The position numbers and the translations under genes are program-made. Shown piece after piece: positions 49,879 to 58,086 of a stretch of DNA of 64,000 bases (the first letter of the stretch is position 1; the number at the start of each line of letters is the position of its first letter). The DNA comes from an uncultured Acidimicrobiales bacterium (lineage in GTDB: Bacteria > Actinomycetota > Acidimicrobiia > Acidimicrobiales > SZUA-35). The stretch lies in the NCBI GenBank assembly GCA_937922045.1, contig CAKZXA010000028.1:17633-81632 (forward strand). Direction: 5' to 3'. The notes beneath the pieces are model-generated. The model made no database searches and had not been told where the DNA came from. It saw only the letters and a program-made list of their open reading frames with translations.

Positions 49879-50484
49879 CTATGAAACGGTGTTGCGGCCT
49901 TCGAGAGCCCGGCCGAGCGTGAGTTCATCGGCATACTCGAGGTCGCCGCCAACCGGCAGCCCTGACGCGAGGCGGGTCACCTTCAACTCGAAGGGAGCGA
50001 GGATCTTCGAGGCGATAAAGGCGGCGGTCGTCTCACCTTCGAGGTTGGGGTTGGTGCACAGAATGACCTCTGTGATGTTTTCGCCCGCCACTCGAAGAGC
50101 TAGTTCACGAATCTTGAGCTGGTCTGGGCCTATGCCCTCGAGAGGGTTCATGGCGCCGAGAAGCACATGGTAGATGCCTCTAAAGGCTCCCGTTTTTTCG
50201 ATGGCCGCGATGTCTTTTGGTTCTTCCACCACGCAAAGCACATGCTGGTCGCGCTGGATGTCGGAGCAGATCGTGCACTCTTCACCTTCGGCCACGTTGA
50301 AGCAGCGATCGCAGAACGAGACCTTCTCCTTCATCGCAACGACAGCATCGGACAGACGCTGGGCGTCGATCTTGTCGGCCTTCAGGAGATGGAAGGCGAT
50401 CCGTTGGGCCGACTTGGGCCCGATGCCGGGCAGGCGACCCAGCTCGTCGATGAGGACCTCTACCGGTTTGGCGTAGACGCTCAC
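49879..50484 (-). CDS. recR: Recombination protein RecR
   Basis: This 201-residue protein has the helix-hairpin-helix LPGIGPKSAQRIAFHLL, a four-cysteine zinc finger (CDRCFNVAEGEECTIC) and a Toprim domain (LCVVEEPKDIAAIE). I start it at GTG 50484 (Val-Ser-Val-Tyr) because this gives the standard N-terminus and avoids overlap with ybaB. It is part of the dnaX-ybaB-recR operon and acts with RecF and RecO in gap repair. Confidence 0.94.
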   Translation of the reverse strand: MSVYAKPVEVLIDELGRLPGIGPKSAQRIAFHLLKADKIDAQRLSDAVVAMKEKVSFCDRCFNVAEGEECTICSDIQRDQHVLCVVEEPKDIAAIEKTGAFRGIYHVLLGAMNPLEGIGPDQLKIRELALRVAGENITEVILCTNPNLEGETTAAFIASKILAPFELKVTRLASGLPVGGDLEYADELTLGRALEGRNTVS

Positions 50485-50494
50485 GGTCGGGTAG

Positions 50495-50854
50495 CTACTC
50501 CATCCCCAACATGCCGCCGAGAGCGCCCATGTCGAGCCCTTCACCGATATCGCCCATCGACTGTTCCTGCAGAATCGCTAGCTTGGCGCCAGCATCGCGC
50601 AAGGCGGCCAAGATGAGTTCTTCCAGCAGCTCGACATCGTCGGCGTCGACGGCCTCGGGGTCGATCTTCACGTTGCGGAATTCGCCGGCTCCCGTCATCT
50701 CGATGCGGACTTTGCCGCCGCCCGATGTGCCTTCGAGTAGTTGCTGAGCTTGTTCTTCCTGGGCCTGCGCCATCTGCTCCTGCATGGCCTGGGCCTGCTG
50801 CACGAGGGCACCGAGATCAAAGCCTCCGGGGCCTCCGTTGGGGTCGTCGCTCAT
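50495..50854 (-). CDS. ybaB: YbaB/EbfC family nucleoid-associated protein
   Basis: This 119-residue protein has the YbaB pattern: a Gln-rich N-terminal helix (QQAQAMQEQMAQAQEEQAQQ), a beta region with GGGKVRIEMTGAGEFRNVKIDPE and a C-terminal helix. It binds DNA as a dimer. The ATG overlaps the dnaX stop by four bases; recR begins 11 bases downstream. Confidence 0.92.
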   Translation of the reverse strand: MSDDPNGGPGGFDLGALVQQAQAMQEQMAQAQEEQAQQLLEGTSGGGKVRIEMTGAGEFRNVKIDPEAVDADDVELLEELILAALRDAGAKLAILQEQSMGDIGEGLDMGALGGMLGME

Positions 50855-52842
50855 GGGGTCTCCTGATGGTCGGGATCTTGCTCGATGACCTTGGATCCTG
50901 GGAAGGCCTTGGACAGCCGGTCGATGCTGTTGTCGCCATGACCGGTTGCGTCTTCAAGCTCATCGACGGGGCCGATGTCGGCCTCGGTCTCATCGTAGGT
51001 CTTGGTTGGTTCGGGATCGATCTTTGCCGGATCTGTCGGCGCGGTAGCTCCATCGTTCACCATGATCTGAAGCGTGATCGGCCGACCGAAGTGTGTGCTC
51101 AACGCCTCTTCAACCTCGGCCGAGAGTTCTTTGCAGCGATCGGCGGTGATCGAATTTGGAACACCGAGCACCACGGTCGAGTCGGATGCGCTCATGATCT
51201 CATTGCCCTTGAACCGAACCCTGGTTCGCTTGCTCACGTTGTCGAGCAGGTCGGACCAGGCCGCGGCCACGAGCCCGGTCTGCAAGGCCTGACCTGCACC
51301 GTCGGCTACTGGTGCTTGGGGCTGCGGGGCGGGCTCGGCTGCTGAGGTCTGGTTGGGAGCGCTTGGTTCTGAGGCTGCGGGTTGAGGAGCAGGTTCAGCG
51401 GCGGCGACGGGTTGGGGGTTGGCCGGTGGGGGAGCGGCGGCCGCGGGCGTCTGGGTTGGAGCGGCATCGTTCGATGCCTGCTGACGGGGTGACGCTGGAC
51501 GCTTCGCGCTCGACGTGACCTCGGCCAGTCGTTGTCGAGCCATATCGGCCGGCCCGGTGCGAGCTGGGGTTTCTGCCGGCGCCGCTTGAGCTGGCGGTGG
51601 GGGTGCGGGCGCCGAGGTCGCCGGTGTGGATGTGGTTGACGATGAAGCTGCGGGAGGTGAAACGGCGGGCCCACCTTTGCGCAGTTCGGCCACCAGGCTT
51701 TCGAGCGTGGCGATGCGCTGTTCGAGGGCTGCAACCTGGGCGCTGTCTGCACCTGAGCCAGCAGACCCGTTGCTGGCCGCAGCGCCAGGCGCCGCTCCGG
51801 TGTTCGGGGCACGGCAGAGGCGCAGCACGGCAACGTCGAGCGGGACACGTGGGTCGGGGGCTTGACGCATGTCGACGAGGCATTGGCCGAGATCTTCCAT
51901 CGCCCGGGTGAGAGTGGCCGGGCCGAGGCTGGCGGCCAAGGTCTGGCTCGACTGTTGGGCACTGTCGTGGAGATGGTCGAGGCTGGCGCCCATGGCCGCG
52001 AGGAAGGCGTTGCGCATGACCTCCACGGTCGACTCGCCAATCACTCGAGGTTCTTGACCGTTGACCAAGCCTTCTTGGATCACCGCGATGGCTCGCTCGG
52101 GGTCGCCTTCGCCGATTGCTTCGGTCAGTAGGGTGCCAACATCGGAGCCGACCGGTACGCCGCCGGCGGCGGCCACTAGATCGAGGGCGGAGAGGGTGTC
52201 GCGGGCTGAGCCGCCACCCTGGCGAAGGGCGTACTCGATGGCATCGTCGCCAACGTCGAGGCCAGCATCTTCGATGACCCAGCGAAGGTGCTCGTCGAGC
52301 TCATCGGCGGGTAGGAGGTTGAAGCGGAAATGCTGGGTGCGGCTGCGGATGGTGGCGACCACTTTGTGCGGTTCGGTGGTGGCCAGCACGAACACGACGT
52401 GGGGAGGTGGCTCTTCCAAGGTCTTCAGCAGAGCGTTTTCGGCGCCTGAGCTGAGCATGTGCACCTCGTCCAAGATGTAGACCTTGGTGCGGCCAGGCGA
52501 GCCCAGGTGGACTTTGGCGATCAGGTCTCGGACGTCGTCGACCTTGTTATGGCTGGCGGCGTCGAGTTCGTAGAGATCGAACGACTTGCCTTGTTCGATA
52601 GCCAGGCAGCTTTCGCACGCACTGCACGGCTCACCCTCTTGGAGATTGTTGCAATTGAGGGCCTTGGCCAGGATTCGAGCGGTCGAGGTTTTGCCGGTGC
52701 CTCGCGGCCCGCTGAAAAGATAGGCGTGGCCGAAGCTGTTGGCCTGGATAGCTGTTCGCAGGGCCGAAGTGACGTGGCTCTGCCCCCGTAGTTCTGAGAA
52801 CTTTTGCGATCGGTAGCGCCGATAAAGCGACTGGTAGGCCAC
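50851..52842 (-). CDS. dnaX: DNA polymerase III subunits gamma/tau
   Basis: This 663-residue clamp-loader ATPase has Walker A SGPRGTGKTSTARI, four zinc-binding cysteines in LNCNNLQEGEPCSACESC, Walker B VYILDEVHM and sensor motifs. After about residue 370 a Pro/Ala/Gln-rich linker leads to a short C-terminal domain that binds DnaE. No programmed frameshift signal is obvious. It begins the dnaX-ybaB-recR operon. Confidence 0.95.
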   Translation of the reverse strand: MAYQSLYRRYRSQKFSELRGQSHVTSALRTAIQANSFGHAYLFSGPRGTGKTSTARILAKALNCNNLQEGEPCSACESCLAIEQGKSFDLYELDAASHNKVDDVRDLIAKVHLGSPGRTKVYILDEVHMLSSGAENALLKTLEEPPPHVVFVLATTEPHKVVATIRSRTQHFRFNLLPADELDEHLRWVIEDAGLDVGDDAIEYALRQGGGSARDTLSALDLVAAAGGVPVGSDVGTLLTEAIGEGDPERAIAVIQEGLVNGQEPRVIGESTVEVMRNAFLAAMGASLDHLHDSAQQSSQTLAASLGPATLTRAMEDLGQCLVDMRQAPDPRVPLDVAVLRLCRAPNTGAAPGAAASNGSAGSGADSAQVAALEQRIATLESLVAELRKGGPAVSPPAASSSTTSTPATSAPAPPPPAQAAPAETPARTGPADMARQRLAEVTSSAKRPASPRQQASNDAAPTQTPAAAAPPPANPQPVAAAEPAPQPAASEPSAPNQTSAAEPAPQPQAPVADGAGQALQTGLVAAAWSDLLDNVSKRTRVRFKGNEIMSASDSTVVLGVPNSITADRCKELSAEVEEALSTHFGRPITLQIMVNDGATAPTDPAKIDPEPTKTYDETEADIGPVDELEDATGHGDNSIDRLSKAFPGSKVIEQDPDHQETP

Positions 52843-52970
52843 TCTTCGAGCCTATCCGACGGTATTCTTGTCCCCAGGCCCGGAGATGCAAGTTCGCTCC
52901 CGTTGCGTGACGTGAGCGTTGTTGCGAGCAGTGTTCCGGCAGTCGGTTGGTTGCAAGGCGGTTCTTCGAA

Positions 52971-53978
52971 GTGAGTAGGCAAACCGAGAGAATCTTGATG
53001 GGTGTGCTGGGTTTTTCGGCTGCCGTTTTGGCCCTCTATGCCGGCATCAAAGTCTTGGTAGACCCAGAGAGTGGCGGCACCGAGTTTGTGGCCGCAACGG
53101 TCGATCCCGAGGCGCCGTCGGTGGATTCACCGTCCACGACGACCTCGACAATGCCTACAACCACGTTGAGTATCGCCTCGACGTCGTCGTCCACGACCGA
53201 ACCGTCGTCGACCACCTCGTCTTCAACGACCACGACCCGGGCGACGACCACCACATCGTCCTCCACGACGACCAGCACTGTGCCAGCGACCGATGACGAC
53301 GGCTCGGCCGCCTCATCAACAACCTTGGTCGACGACGGGTCGACGACTTCCACCATTCCCGATGACGGCTCGTCGACCACGTCGTCGTCAGCCACTGATC
53401 CCAGCACCACAACGACGGTGTCGATGACAAGCTCGTCGAGCAGCACGTCATCGAGTTCAACCACGACAACGGTGCCGCCGACGGCCCTTACAGCGGTTGA
53501 GCGTGAAATCGTTCGTCTGACCAATGCGCTTCGGGCCGACCCCGATGGTGCGCTGAAACGCCAGAAACCTATGCCGGCGTGTGCCGCTACCGACGACTAC
53601 ATCGAGATCGATCCTGGTTCGGGTCACCCGATTTCGGTAGCTGCGCTCACCGTCGATCTCGGCGTGTCGGTGGGCATGGCCCGCGATTGGGCGGTCAAGA
53701 TGTCTGATGCTGGAGAAATGTCGCATCGGCCGAGCGGTGAGCGACAGGCCGTGCTGCGCGATCTGGGTGTGAACTACTGGATCGAAGGCGAGAACGTGGC
53801 ATGGGCGCAGGGCTATCCAATCGACACGATCGCTCAGGTCTTCTTCGAGGGCTGGCGCGAGTCTGATTCCGGTCATTACTGCGCCATGATCAGCTCGGCG
53901 TTCACCCATGTCGGTGTCGGCCACTTTCAAGGTGGCGGTAAAGACTGGGGCACACAGAACTTCTACGGCCTTCAGTAA
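52971..53978 (+). CDS. Membrane-anchored CAP-domain (SCP-like) protein with Ser/Thr linker
   Basis: The protein has an N-terminal anchor (MGVLGFSAAVLALYAGIKVLV), a low-complexity Ser/Thr/Asp linker of about 130 residues, and a CAP/SCP domain: REIVRLTNALRADPDGALKRQ, MARDWAVKMSDAGEMSHR, GENVAWAQG and HYCAMISSAFTHVGVGHFQG. It is probably a surface or secreted protein of unknown activity. The start is uncertain: TTG 52947, GTG 52971 or ATG 52998. Confidence 0.85.
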   Translation: MSRQTERILMGVLGFSAAVLALYAGIKVLVDPESGGTEFVAATVDPEAPSVDSPSTTTSTMPTTTLSIASTSSSTTEPSSTTSSSTTTTRATTTTSSSTTTSTVPATDDDGSAASSTTLVDDGSTTSTIPDDGSSTTSSSATDPSTTTTVSMTSSSSSTSSSSTTTTVPPTALTAVEREIVRLTNALRADPDGALKRQKPMPACAATDDYIEIDPGSGHPISVAALTVDLGVSVGMARDWAVKMSDAGEMSHRPSGERQAVLRDLGVNYWIEGENVAWAQGYPIDTIAQVFFEGWRESDSGHYCAMISSAFTHVGVGHFQGGGKDWGTQNFYGLQ

Positions 53979-54088
53979 GAGGCGCCGTGTTCGTGAGAGC
54001 GTGCGGTCGCCGCTAGCGGGGGCCTGGTTAGGCGGCCACTGGGCCGAACGCGAAAGCGAACCGGATCTGTTCTCGCAAGTGACGGCCA

Positions 54089-54183
54089 GGCGGTCTGCGG
54101 CACACCCACGGTATCCGCTGAGAGCTGCTGCCTTCCGGCCCTGACTCGGTTCACAGGCCAGGGTTGCACAGGACCCGACCGCC
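54089..54183 (-). ncRNA. ffs: Signal recognition particle RNA (small bacterial type)
   Basis: On the minus strand the 95 bases start GGCGGTC and end GACCGCC, closing a long hairpin. The SRP core motif CAGGGCCGGAAGGCAGCAGC, which holds the GGAA tetraloop and the symmetric loop bound by Ffh, lies in the middle. Location near dnaX is usual in actinobacteria. Confidence 0.92.
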
Positions 54184-54283
54184 ACCTGCCAAAACAGATT
54201 CCGATTCGCTTCAAATGGGCCGCCGAATGGCGACTCAGTTAGGTATCCTACCGATTCCTGCTGCGGTTTTGGTGGCAGGAGCT

Positions 54284-54371
54284 GGAGGAGTGCGAGAGCG
54301 GCCGAATCGGCACGCTTGGAAAGCGTGTGAACCGCAAGGTTCCGTGGGTTCGAATCCCACCTCCTCCGCCA
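54284..54371 (+). tRNA. tRNA-Ser (GGA)
   Basis: This is an 88-base class II tRNA. The acceptor GGAGGAG pairs with CTCCTCC, the anticodon loop TTGGAAA reads GGA, a long variable arm is present (TGAACCGCAAGGTTCC region), the T arm is GTGGGTTCGAATCCCAC, and CCA is encoded at 54369-54371. It is the likely integration site of the mobile element that follows. Confidence 0.96.
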
Positions 54372-54492
54372 AGTTCTCCCAGGTCAGAGCACTGCGGTCG
54401 GTCCGGGCCCACTGAGCGCTCGGGACGGCTGATAGCCGAACTGATAGCCGCTCCTCGGTTCTGGATAGTCCTCGTCAGCTAGGCTGACCTAG

Positions 54493-56049
54493 GTGCGAGA
54501 GATTCTGAACATCCTAAACATTGACGAAGACCCTTTCGAGCACACGGATGCAGACCAAGAGAAGTCGCTCCCGGACTACTTCGTGCCACCACCGTACTTC
54601 GAATCTGTGATCGGGAATCCATCAGAGCCGTCTTCAAACGTCGTATTTGCCCCCCGTGGTAGCGGCAAATCGGCCCAACGGAGGATGATTGAGGACCGGG
54701 CGGCTCTTGCCGGAGTCGGCAGGGGGTTTTTGTGCGTCACGTATGCAGACTTCGACCAGCCGCCCGGCTTCAAGCTGGCCAATGCTGACTGGGCGTATCA
54801 CATAGATCAGATTAATCGCGCAATCACCTTGCAGCTGATTATCGGCATTGAAGAGGATCCTGGGCTTACTGATCGGCTTTCAGATGCAGAGCGCTCTGTG
54901 CTGTCGGTATGCGTGCGGCAATACGTCGAGCCACTCACTGCCGATCAATATGAGCTGGCGACAGCAGCGATCAGGACGCTTGCTGAGAGGGCCGACATCT
55001 TCTGGAAGAAATATGGTGGAGCTTTGGGGCTCGCTATCTCAGTAGTTATGGAAAAGATTGGGATTCCTATATCCGGAATGACCGAGCAACTCGACTTCTT
55101 TGGAGAAGTTGATGCGTCTAACCGGAGATCGGCCTTCTTGCGTCTTGTCGACGTTTCTAAGAGACTTGGGTACGAAAGTGTCTATGTTCTTGTTGATCGC
55201 GTGGATGAGATTAACTCTACATTCAACGACCCGGCTAGGTCGTTTGATCTCATAAGGAGCCTAGTAACGGATCTTCGGACCTTGGAGGCCGAAGGCGTTG
55301 CCTTCAAGTTCTTCTTATGGGATGAGCTACGCCAGCCCTACAAGGAGGCCGGGTCGCGCCCGGACCGAATTTCCGAGTTCGACCTACGTTGGCGACTCGA
55401 TGAGCTTGAACAGATACTCAGCGCTCGTCTGCGGCATTTCTCAGGTGGCAAGACGTCATCGCTTAACACGCTGCAGTTGTGGGGAAGCCAATACGATCTA
55501 CACAAGTTGGTTGCAAGATTGGCGGCAGGCTCGCCACGAGACATGCTTCGATTGTGCGCAAGAATCATTCAGGAAGTCTCCCGAAGTGGAGATGGCCAAC
55601 TTTTGATTACAGACGAGACACTTGAGAGGGCCATTTGGGAATTTTCCCGAGAACGCTCGGAGGAGCTTACGGCAGACTTGTCTGAAATTTCTAAGGTTCG
55701 TTCCTTTCATTTCACGGTCAATCACCTTGCCAGTGATATCTTTAAAGTCGGATCTCCAGCCGCGCGAGCCCGAATCGATCGATGGACCGCAAGTGGAGTT
55801 GTTGCCAAGGTCGGAACAGAGCCAACCACCCGAGAAGGACGCCCGAGAGACCTTTACGCCGTCATTGATGTCCGTGTCGGTATAGCGACCCGCTCACTTG
55901 AAGATCTGCCCTATGTGTTACAGGGTGCAGGGTACGTTTGCCCGACATGTGAGGAAGTTGTCTTGTCAGAGTTGTCCGATCGTGTCTTGTGCGGACGCTG
56001 CTCGGCGGAACACAAGCCGATCGAGTGCGAGTCGCTGGTGGGAAGCTAA
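54493..56049 (+). CDS. P-loop ATPase with C-terminal zinc ribbon (Sll1717/KAP-like), possible cargo
   Basis: This 518-residue protein has a Walker A motif APRGSGKSAQRR (GSGKS 56-60) and a Walker B VYVLVDRVDE. The central helical region has a STAND/KAP-like appearance, and a zinc ribbon near the end has CPTC...CGRC. The opening (DPFEHTDADQEKSLPDYFVPPPYF) recalls Sll1717-family P-loop ATPases, some of which are linked to phage defence. It starts at GTG 54493 and lies between the tRNA and integrase. The base composition looks less GC-rich than its neighbours. Confidence 0.78.
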   Translation: MREILNILNIDEDPFEHTDADQEKSLPDYFVPPPYFESVIGNPSEPSSNVVFAPRGSGKSAQRRMIEDRAALAGVGRGFLCVTYADFDQPPGFKLANADWAYHIDQINRAITLQLIIGIEEDPGLTDRLSDAERSVLSVCVRQYVEPLTADQYELATAAIRTLAERADIFWKKYGGALGLAISVVMEKIGIPISGMTEQLDFFGEVDASNRRSAFLRLVDVSKRLGYESVYVLVDRVDEINSTFNDPARSFDLIRSLVTDLRTLEAEGVAFKFFLWDELRQPYKEAGSRPDRISEFDLRWRLDELEQILSARLRHFSGGKTSSLNTLQLWGSQYDLHKLVARLAAGSPRDMLRLCARIIQEVSRSGDGQLLITDETLERAIWEFSRERSEELTADLSEISKVRSFHFTVNHLASDIFKVGSPAARARIDRWTASGVVAKVGTEPTTREGRPRDLYAVIDVRVGIATRSLEDLPYVLQGAGYVCPTCEEVVLSELSDRVLCGRCSAEHKPIECESLVGS

Positions 56050-56059
56050 CAAGTCGCAT

Positions 56060-57175
56060 TTAGTCGTTATGTGGTGAATCTACCGGCAACACCCTAGATA
56101 CTCGACGGAGACGATGGCGATAGCGAGAGCTAATCATCGACTCACTGGTGCCTGCCCAGTCGGCGATCTCCCAGCTTGTACGGCCAGCGTCGGCTTGGAC
56201 GCTGATTGCACTGTGCCGAAGTTCGTAGGGCGTGACGTGCGGGCGGATGTCTGCTTCGGGACAGAGGCTGCGCATGGCGCTGGCGAGCTGTTCACGGCCA
56301 ATGGGTTGACCGACTCCACCGGTGGCGATGAAGCTCTGCTCGGTCCATGCGGAGCGGGCTTCGGCTTCAAGAGCTGAGCGGTCTTCGCTCCACTGCTTGA
56401 GTCGGGCGATGGTGGTCTGGTCGATGGCGATGGTTCTGGCGGCGTTGGTGGCTCGTTTGACCGGACCTCGGGTGTTGGTTCGGTCCATCTGGCCGGTGAC
56501 TTCAAGGAGGCCTTGGTCGAGGTCCACGTCTTGCCAGCGGAGGGCTCTGGCTTCAGCGGGGCGGAGGCCGTTGCGGCCGCAGAGGTCGATCAGTACGCCG
56601 ATTGCTCCGTCGGCGACTGCGAGCAGGCGATGCAGCTCGTCAATCGTCAACGAACGACGCTCTCTCGGTTCGACGTCTGTCGATGGGAGTTTGGCGACCT
56701 CGGCGACATTGGTGGTGACCATGCCGAGACGGACTTCGTTCTTGAGTACCGCCGTCAGCCGTTGCTTGACCCGGCGCAGGTGGCTGGAGCCGATTGGGCG
56801 GTTGCCGTAGGAGCCTTCGGCGCATTCGGCCAGGAAGCGATCACACTCGGCGACGGTCAGCTGCTTGACCTTGCGGCCGCCGAGGCCGGACTCGACGAGG
56901 CCCAGGAGCCAATCGTCGTTCGGCGATTCCGGTCGGCCGGAGCGGAACGTCTCGATGGCTTCCGAGATTGTACGGTTGGCGTCGGCGACGGTGCCGGTTT
57001 GGCGAAGCTCATCACGAAGGGCGGCCAGCTTGGCTTGCGCCTCGGCCTTTGTGCGTGCCCGTCGGAGTCGCCGACGACGCTTACCGTCGGGGCCACGAGG
57101 TAGCTCGATCATAGCGATCCACTGGCCTTGCTGGTTCTGGAAGACGGAACCCTCGCCGGAGGAACGTCTGGCCAT
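56060..57175 (-). CDS. int: Tyrosine site-specific integrase of the AICE
   Basis: This 371-residue protein has an N-terminal AP2-like arm-binding part (GEGSVFQNQQGQWIAMIELP), a SAM-like core-binding domain (about 60-155) and a catalytic domain: Arg in GRNGLRPAEARAL, TPYELRHSA (Arg320-His321), and Tyr352 in SSRYRH. The first box II His is Tyr317 and the second His region reads AGTSE. This pattern is seen in other actinobacterial AICE integrases. It shares one base with the excisionase gene (TGATG). Confidence 0.93.
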   Translation of the reverse strand: MARRSSGEGSVFQNQQGQWIAMIELPRGPDGKRRRRLRRARTKAEAQAKLAALRDELRQTGTVADANRTISEAIETFRSGRPESPNDDWLLGLVESGLGGRKVKQLTVAECDRFLAECAEGSYGNRPIGSSHLRRVKQRLTAVLKNEVRLGMVTTNVAEVAKLPSTDVEPRERRSLTIDELHRLLAVADGAIGVLIDLCGRNGLRPAEARALRWQDVDLDQGLLEVTGQMDRTNTRGPVKRATNAARTIAIDQTTIARLKQWSEDRSALEAEARSAWTEQSFIATGGVGQPIGREQLASAMRSLCPEADIRPHVTPYELRHSAISVQADAGRTSWEIADWAGTSESMISSRYRHRLRRVSRVLPVDSPHND

Positions 57176-57393
57176 CAGCCTGCGTCCTGTCGGGCACGGA
57201 CGTAGGCCAGAAGGTCGTCGCCAGCGATCAGCCGGCGGCTTCCGTCTTTGAATGACCGGAGCTCACCCGACGCAATACGCTCTCGGGCAGTGCTGTAGCC
57301 GATACGCAGTTCTTCGGCTGCCTCCCGAACGGTGTAGACCAGCCGTGGTGCCACGGTTAGCGCCTGGTGCTCGGCTTCTCGTATATCGGTCAT
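57175..57393 (-). CDS. xis: Excisionase-like MerR-type HTH protein (first)
   Basis: This 72-residue protein has the helix-turn-helix_17 layout: YTVREAAEELRIGYSTARERIASGELRSFKDGSRRLIAGDDLLAYV. Such proteins are excisionases that bend DNA at the attachment site. It overlaps int and the second xis-like gene, by one and four bases. Confidence 0.88.
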   Translation of the reverse strand: MTDIREAEHQALTVAPRLVYTVREAAEELRIGYSTARERIASGELRSFKDGSRRLIAGDDLLAYVRARQDAG

Positions 57394-57587
57394 GACGTCA
57401 CCTCACTTTCAATGAATGCTTCGAGCTGTTGGCGTGCGACGAGTCGACGAGAGCCGACTTTGAAACTGCCGAGCTTGTTCGATCGGATCAGCTCATAGAG
57501 CGAGTCCCGCCGAACCGACAGCAGCTTGGCAGCCTCCTCGATGCTGTAGGCCAGCTTGTCTTCTGGGTGTTGTGGTTTGTTGCTCAT
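57390..57587 (-). CDS. Excisionase-like HTH protein (second)
   Basis: This 65-residue protein resembles its neighbour (YSIEEAAKLLSVRRDSLYELIRSNKLGSFKVGSRRLVARQQLEAFI). The preferred start is ATG 57587; an ATG at 57596 is in the tRNA-like structure. Two excisionase-like genes in tandem suggest that one is a transcriptional regulator. No Shine-Dalgarno is visible. Confidence 0.82.
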   Translation of the reverse strand: MSNKPQHPEDKLAYSIEEAAKLLSVRRDSLYELIRSNKLGSFKVGSRRLVARQQLEAFIESEVTS

Positions 57588-57589
57588 AG

Positions 57590-57651
57590 GAGCCATCCGA
57601 GGAATCGAACCTCGACCTGCGGGGCACAGGCGACACCGGCTGTCGATGGCC
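57590..57651 (-). other. Short tRNA-like structure in the element
   Basis: Read on the minus strand, GGCCATC (57645-57651) can pair with GATGGCT near 57591-57597. Inside are a GACA/TGTC stem, a CCTG/CAGG stem with a 7-base loop and a perfect T-arm with the CGAGG-TTCGATT-CCTCG sequence. It is only about 62 bases, lacks bases 8-9 and has almost no variable loop, and the loop lacks U33, so it is probably not a working tRNA. It may be a decoy or a recombination or regulatory element. Confidence 0.5.
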
Positions 57652-57657
57652 GTTCGA

Positions 57658-58080
57658 TCAGGCCGCTGCGTCGGCGGTGACCTTGGTTGTCTTGCGGCTT
57701 GAACTTGAGGCCGAGTCGCTCACGGCCTGGCCGACGCCGTTGCCGATCGTCATGGCTTTAGCGATCCAGGTTTGGCCGTCTCGGCCTTCCATGTTCCAGT
57801 TCTTCGAGGTCGCACCTTCGAAGGTGACCGGCTGCTCGAACTCCATGTCCTCGGCCGGTGGTGAAACGAGCGGGACCCGAACCGAGATCAAACCCGACTC
57901 TCGCTGTTGACGGAAAAGCACCTGGCAACGAATCGTGTAGATCGGATACCCGGTGTTCTCATCCCGGGCCTGTTCCTTCTCCTTCTTCTCGGTGTCTTTG
58001 TTGAACGCCCGGTACTCCGAAGCGCCGTGGTAGCGGAACTCAAGCTGGGACGTATCGATTGGCATGGTTTGAAGTGACAT
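57658..58080 (-). CDS. Conserved small AICE protein, function unknown
   Basis: This 140-residue, mostly soluble protein begins MSLQTMPIDTSQLEFRYHGA. It has a central beta-rich part (IYTIRCQVLFRQQRESGLISVRVPLVSPPA) and a low-complexity Ser/Thr tail. It sits between rep and xis, where accessory replication proteins usually are. No known domain is recognised. A four-base gap or less separates it from rep. Confidence 0.72.
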   Translation of the reverse strand: MSLQTMPIDTSQLEFRYHGASEYRAFNKDTEKKEKEQARDENTGYPIYTIRCQVLFRQQRESGLISVRVPLVSPPAEDMEFEQPVTFEGATSKNWNMEGRDGQTWIAKAMTIGNGVGQAVSDSASSSSRKTTKVTADAAA

Positions 58081-58086
58081 GAGTTG

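Noticed and set aside
50851..52842. Programmed frameshift in dnaX to make a short gamma product
   Set aside because: No slippery A-run with a following hairpin was visible near the end of the ATPase part.
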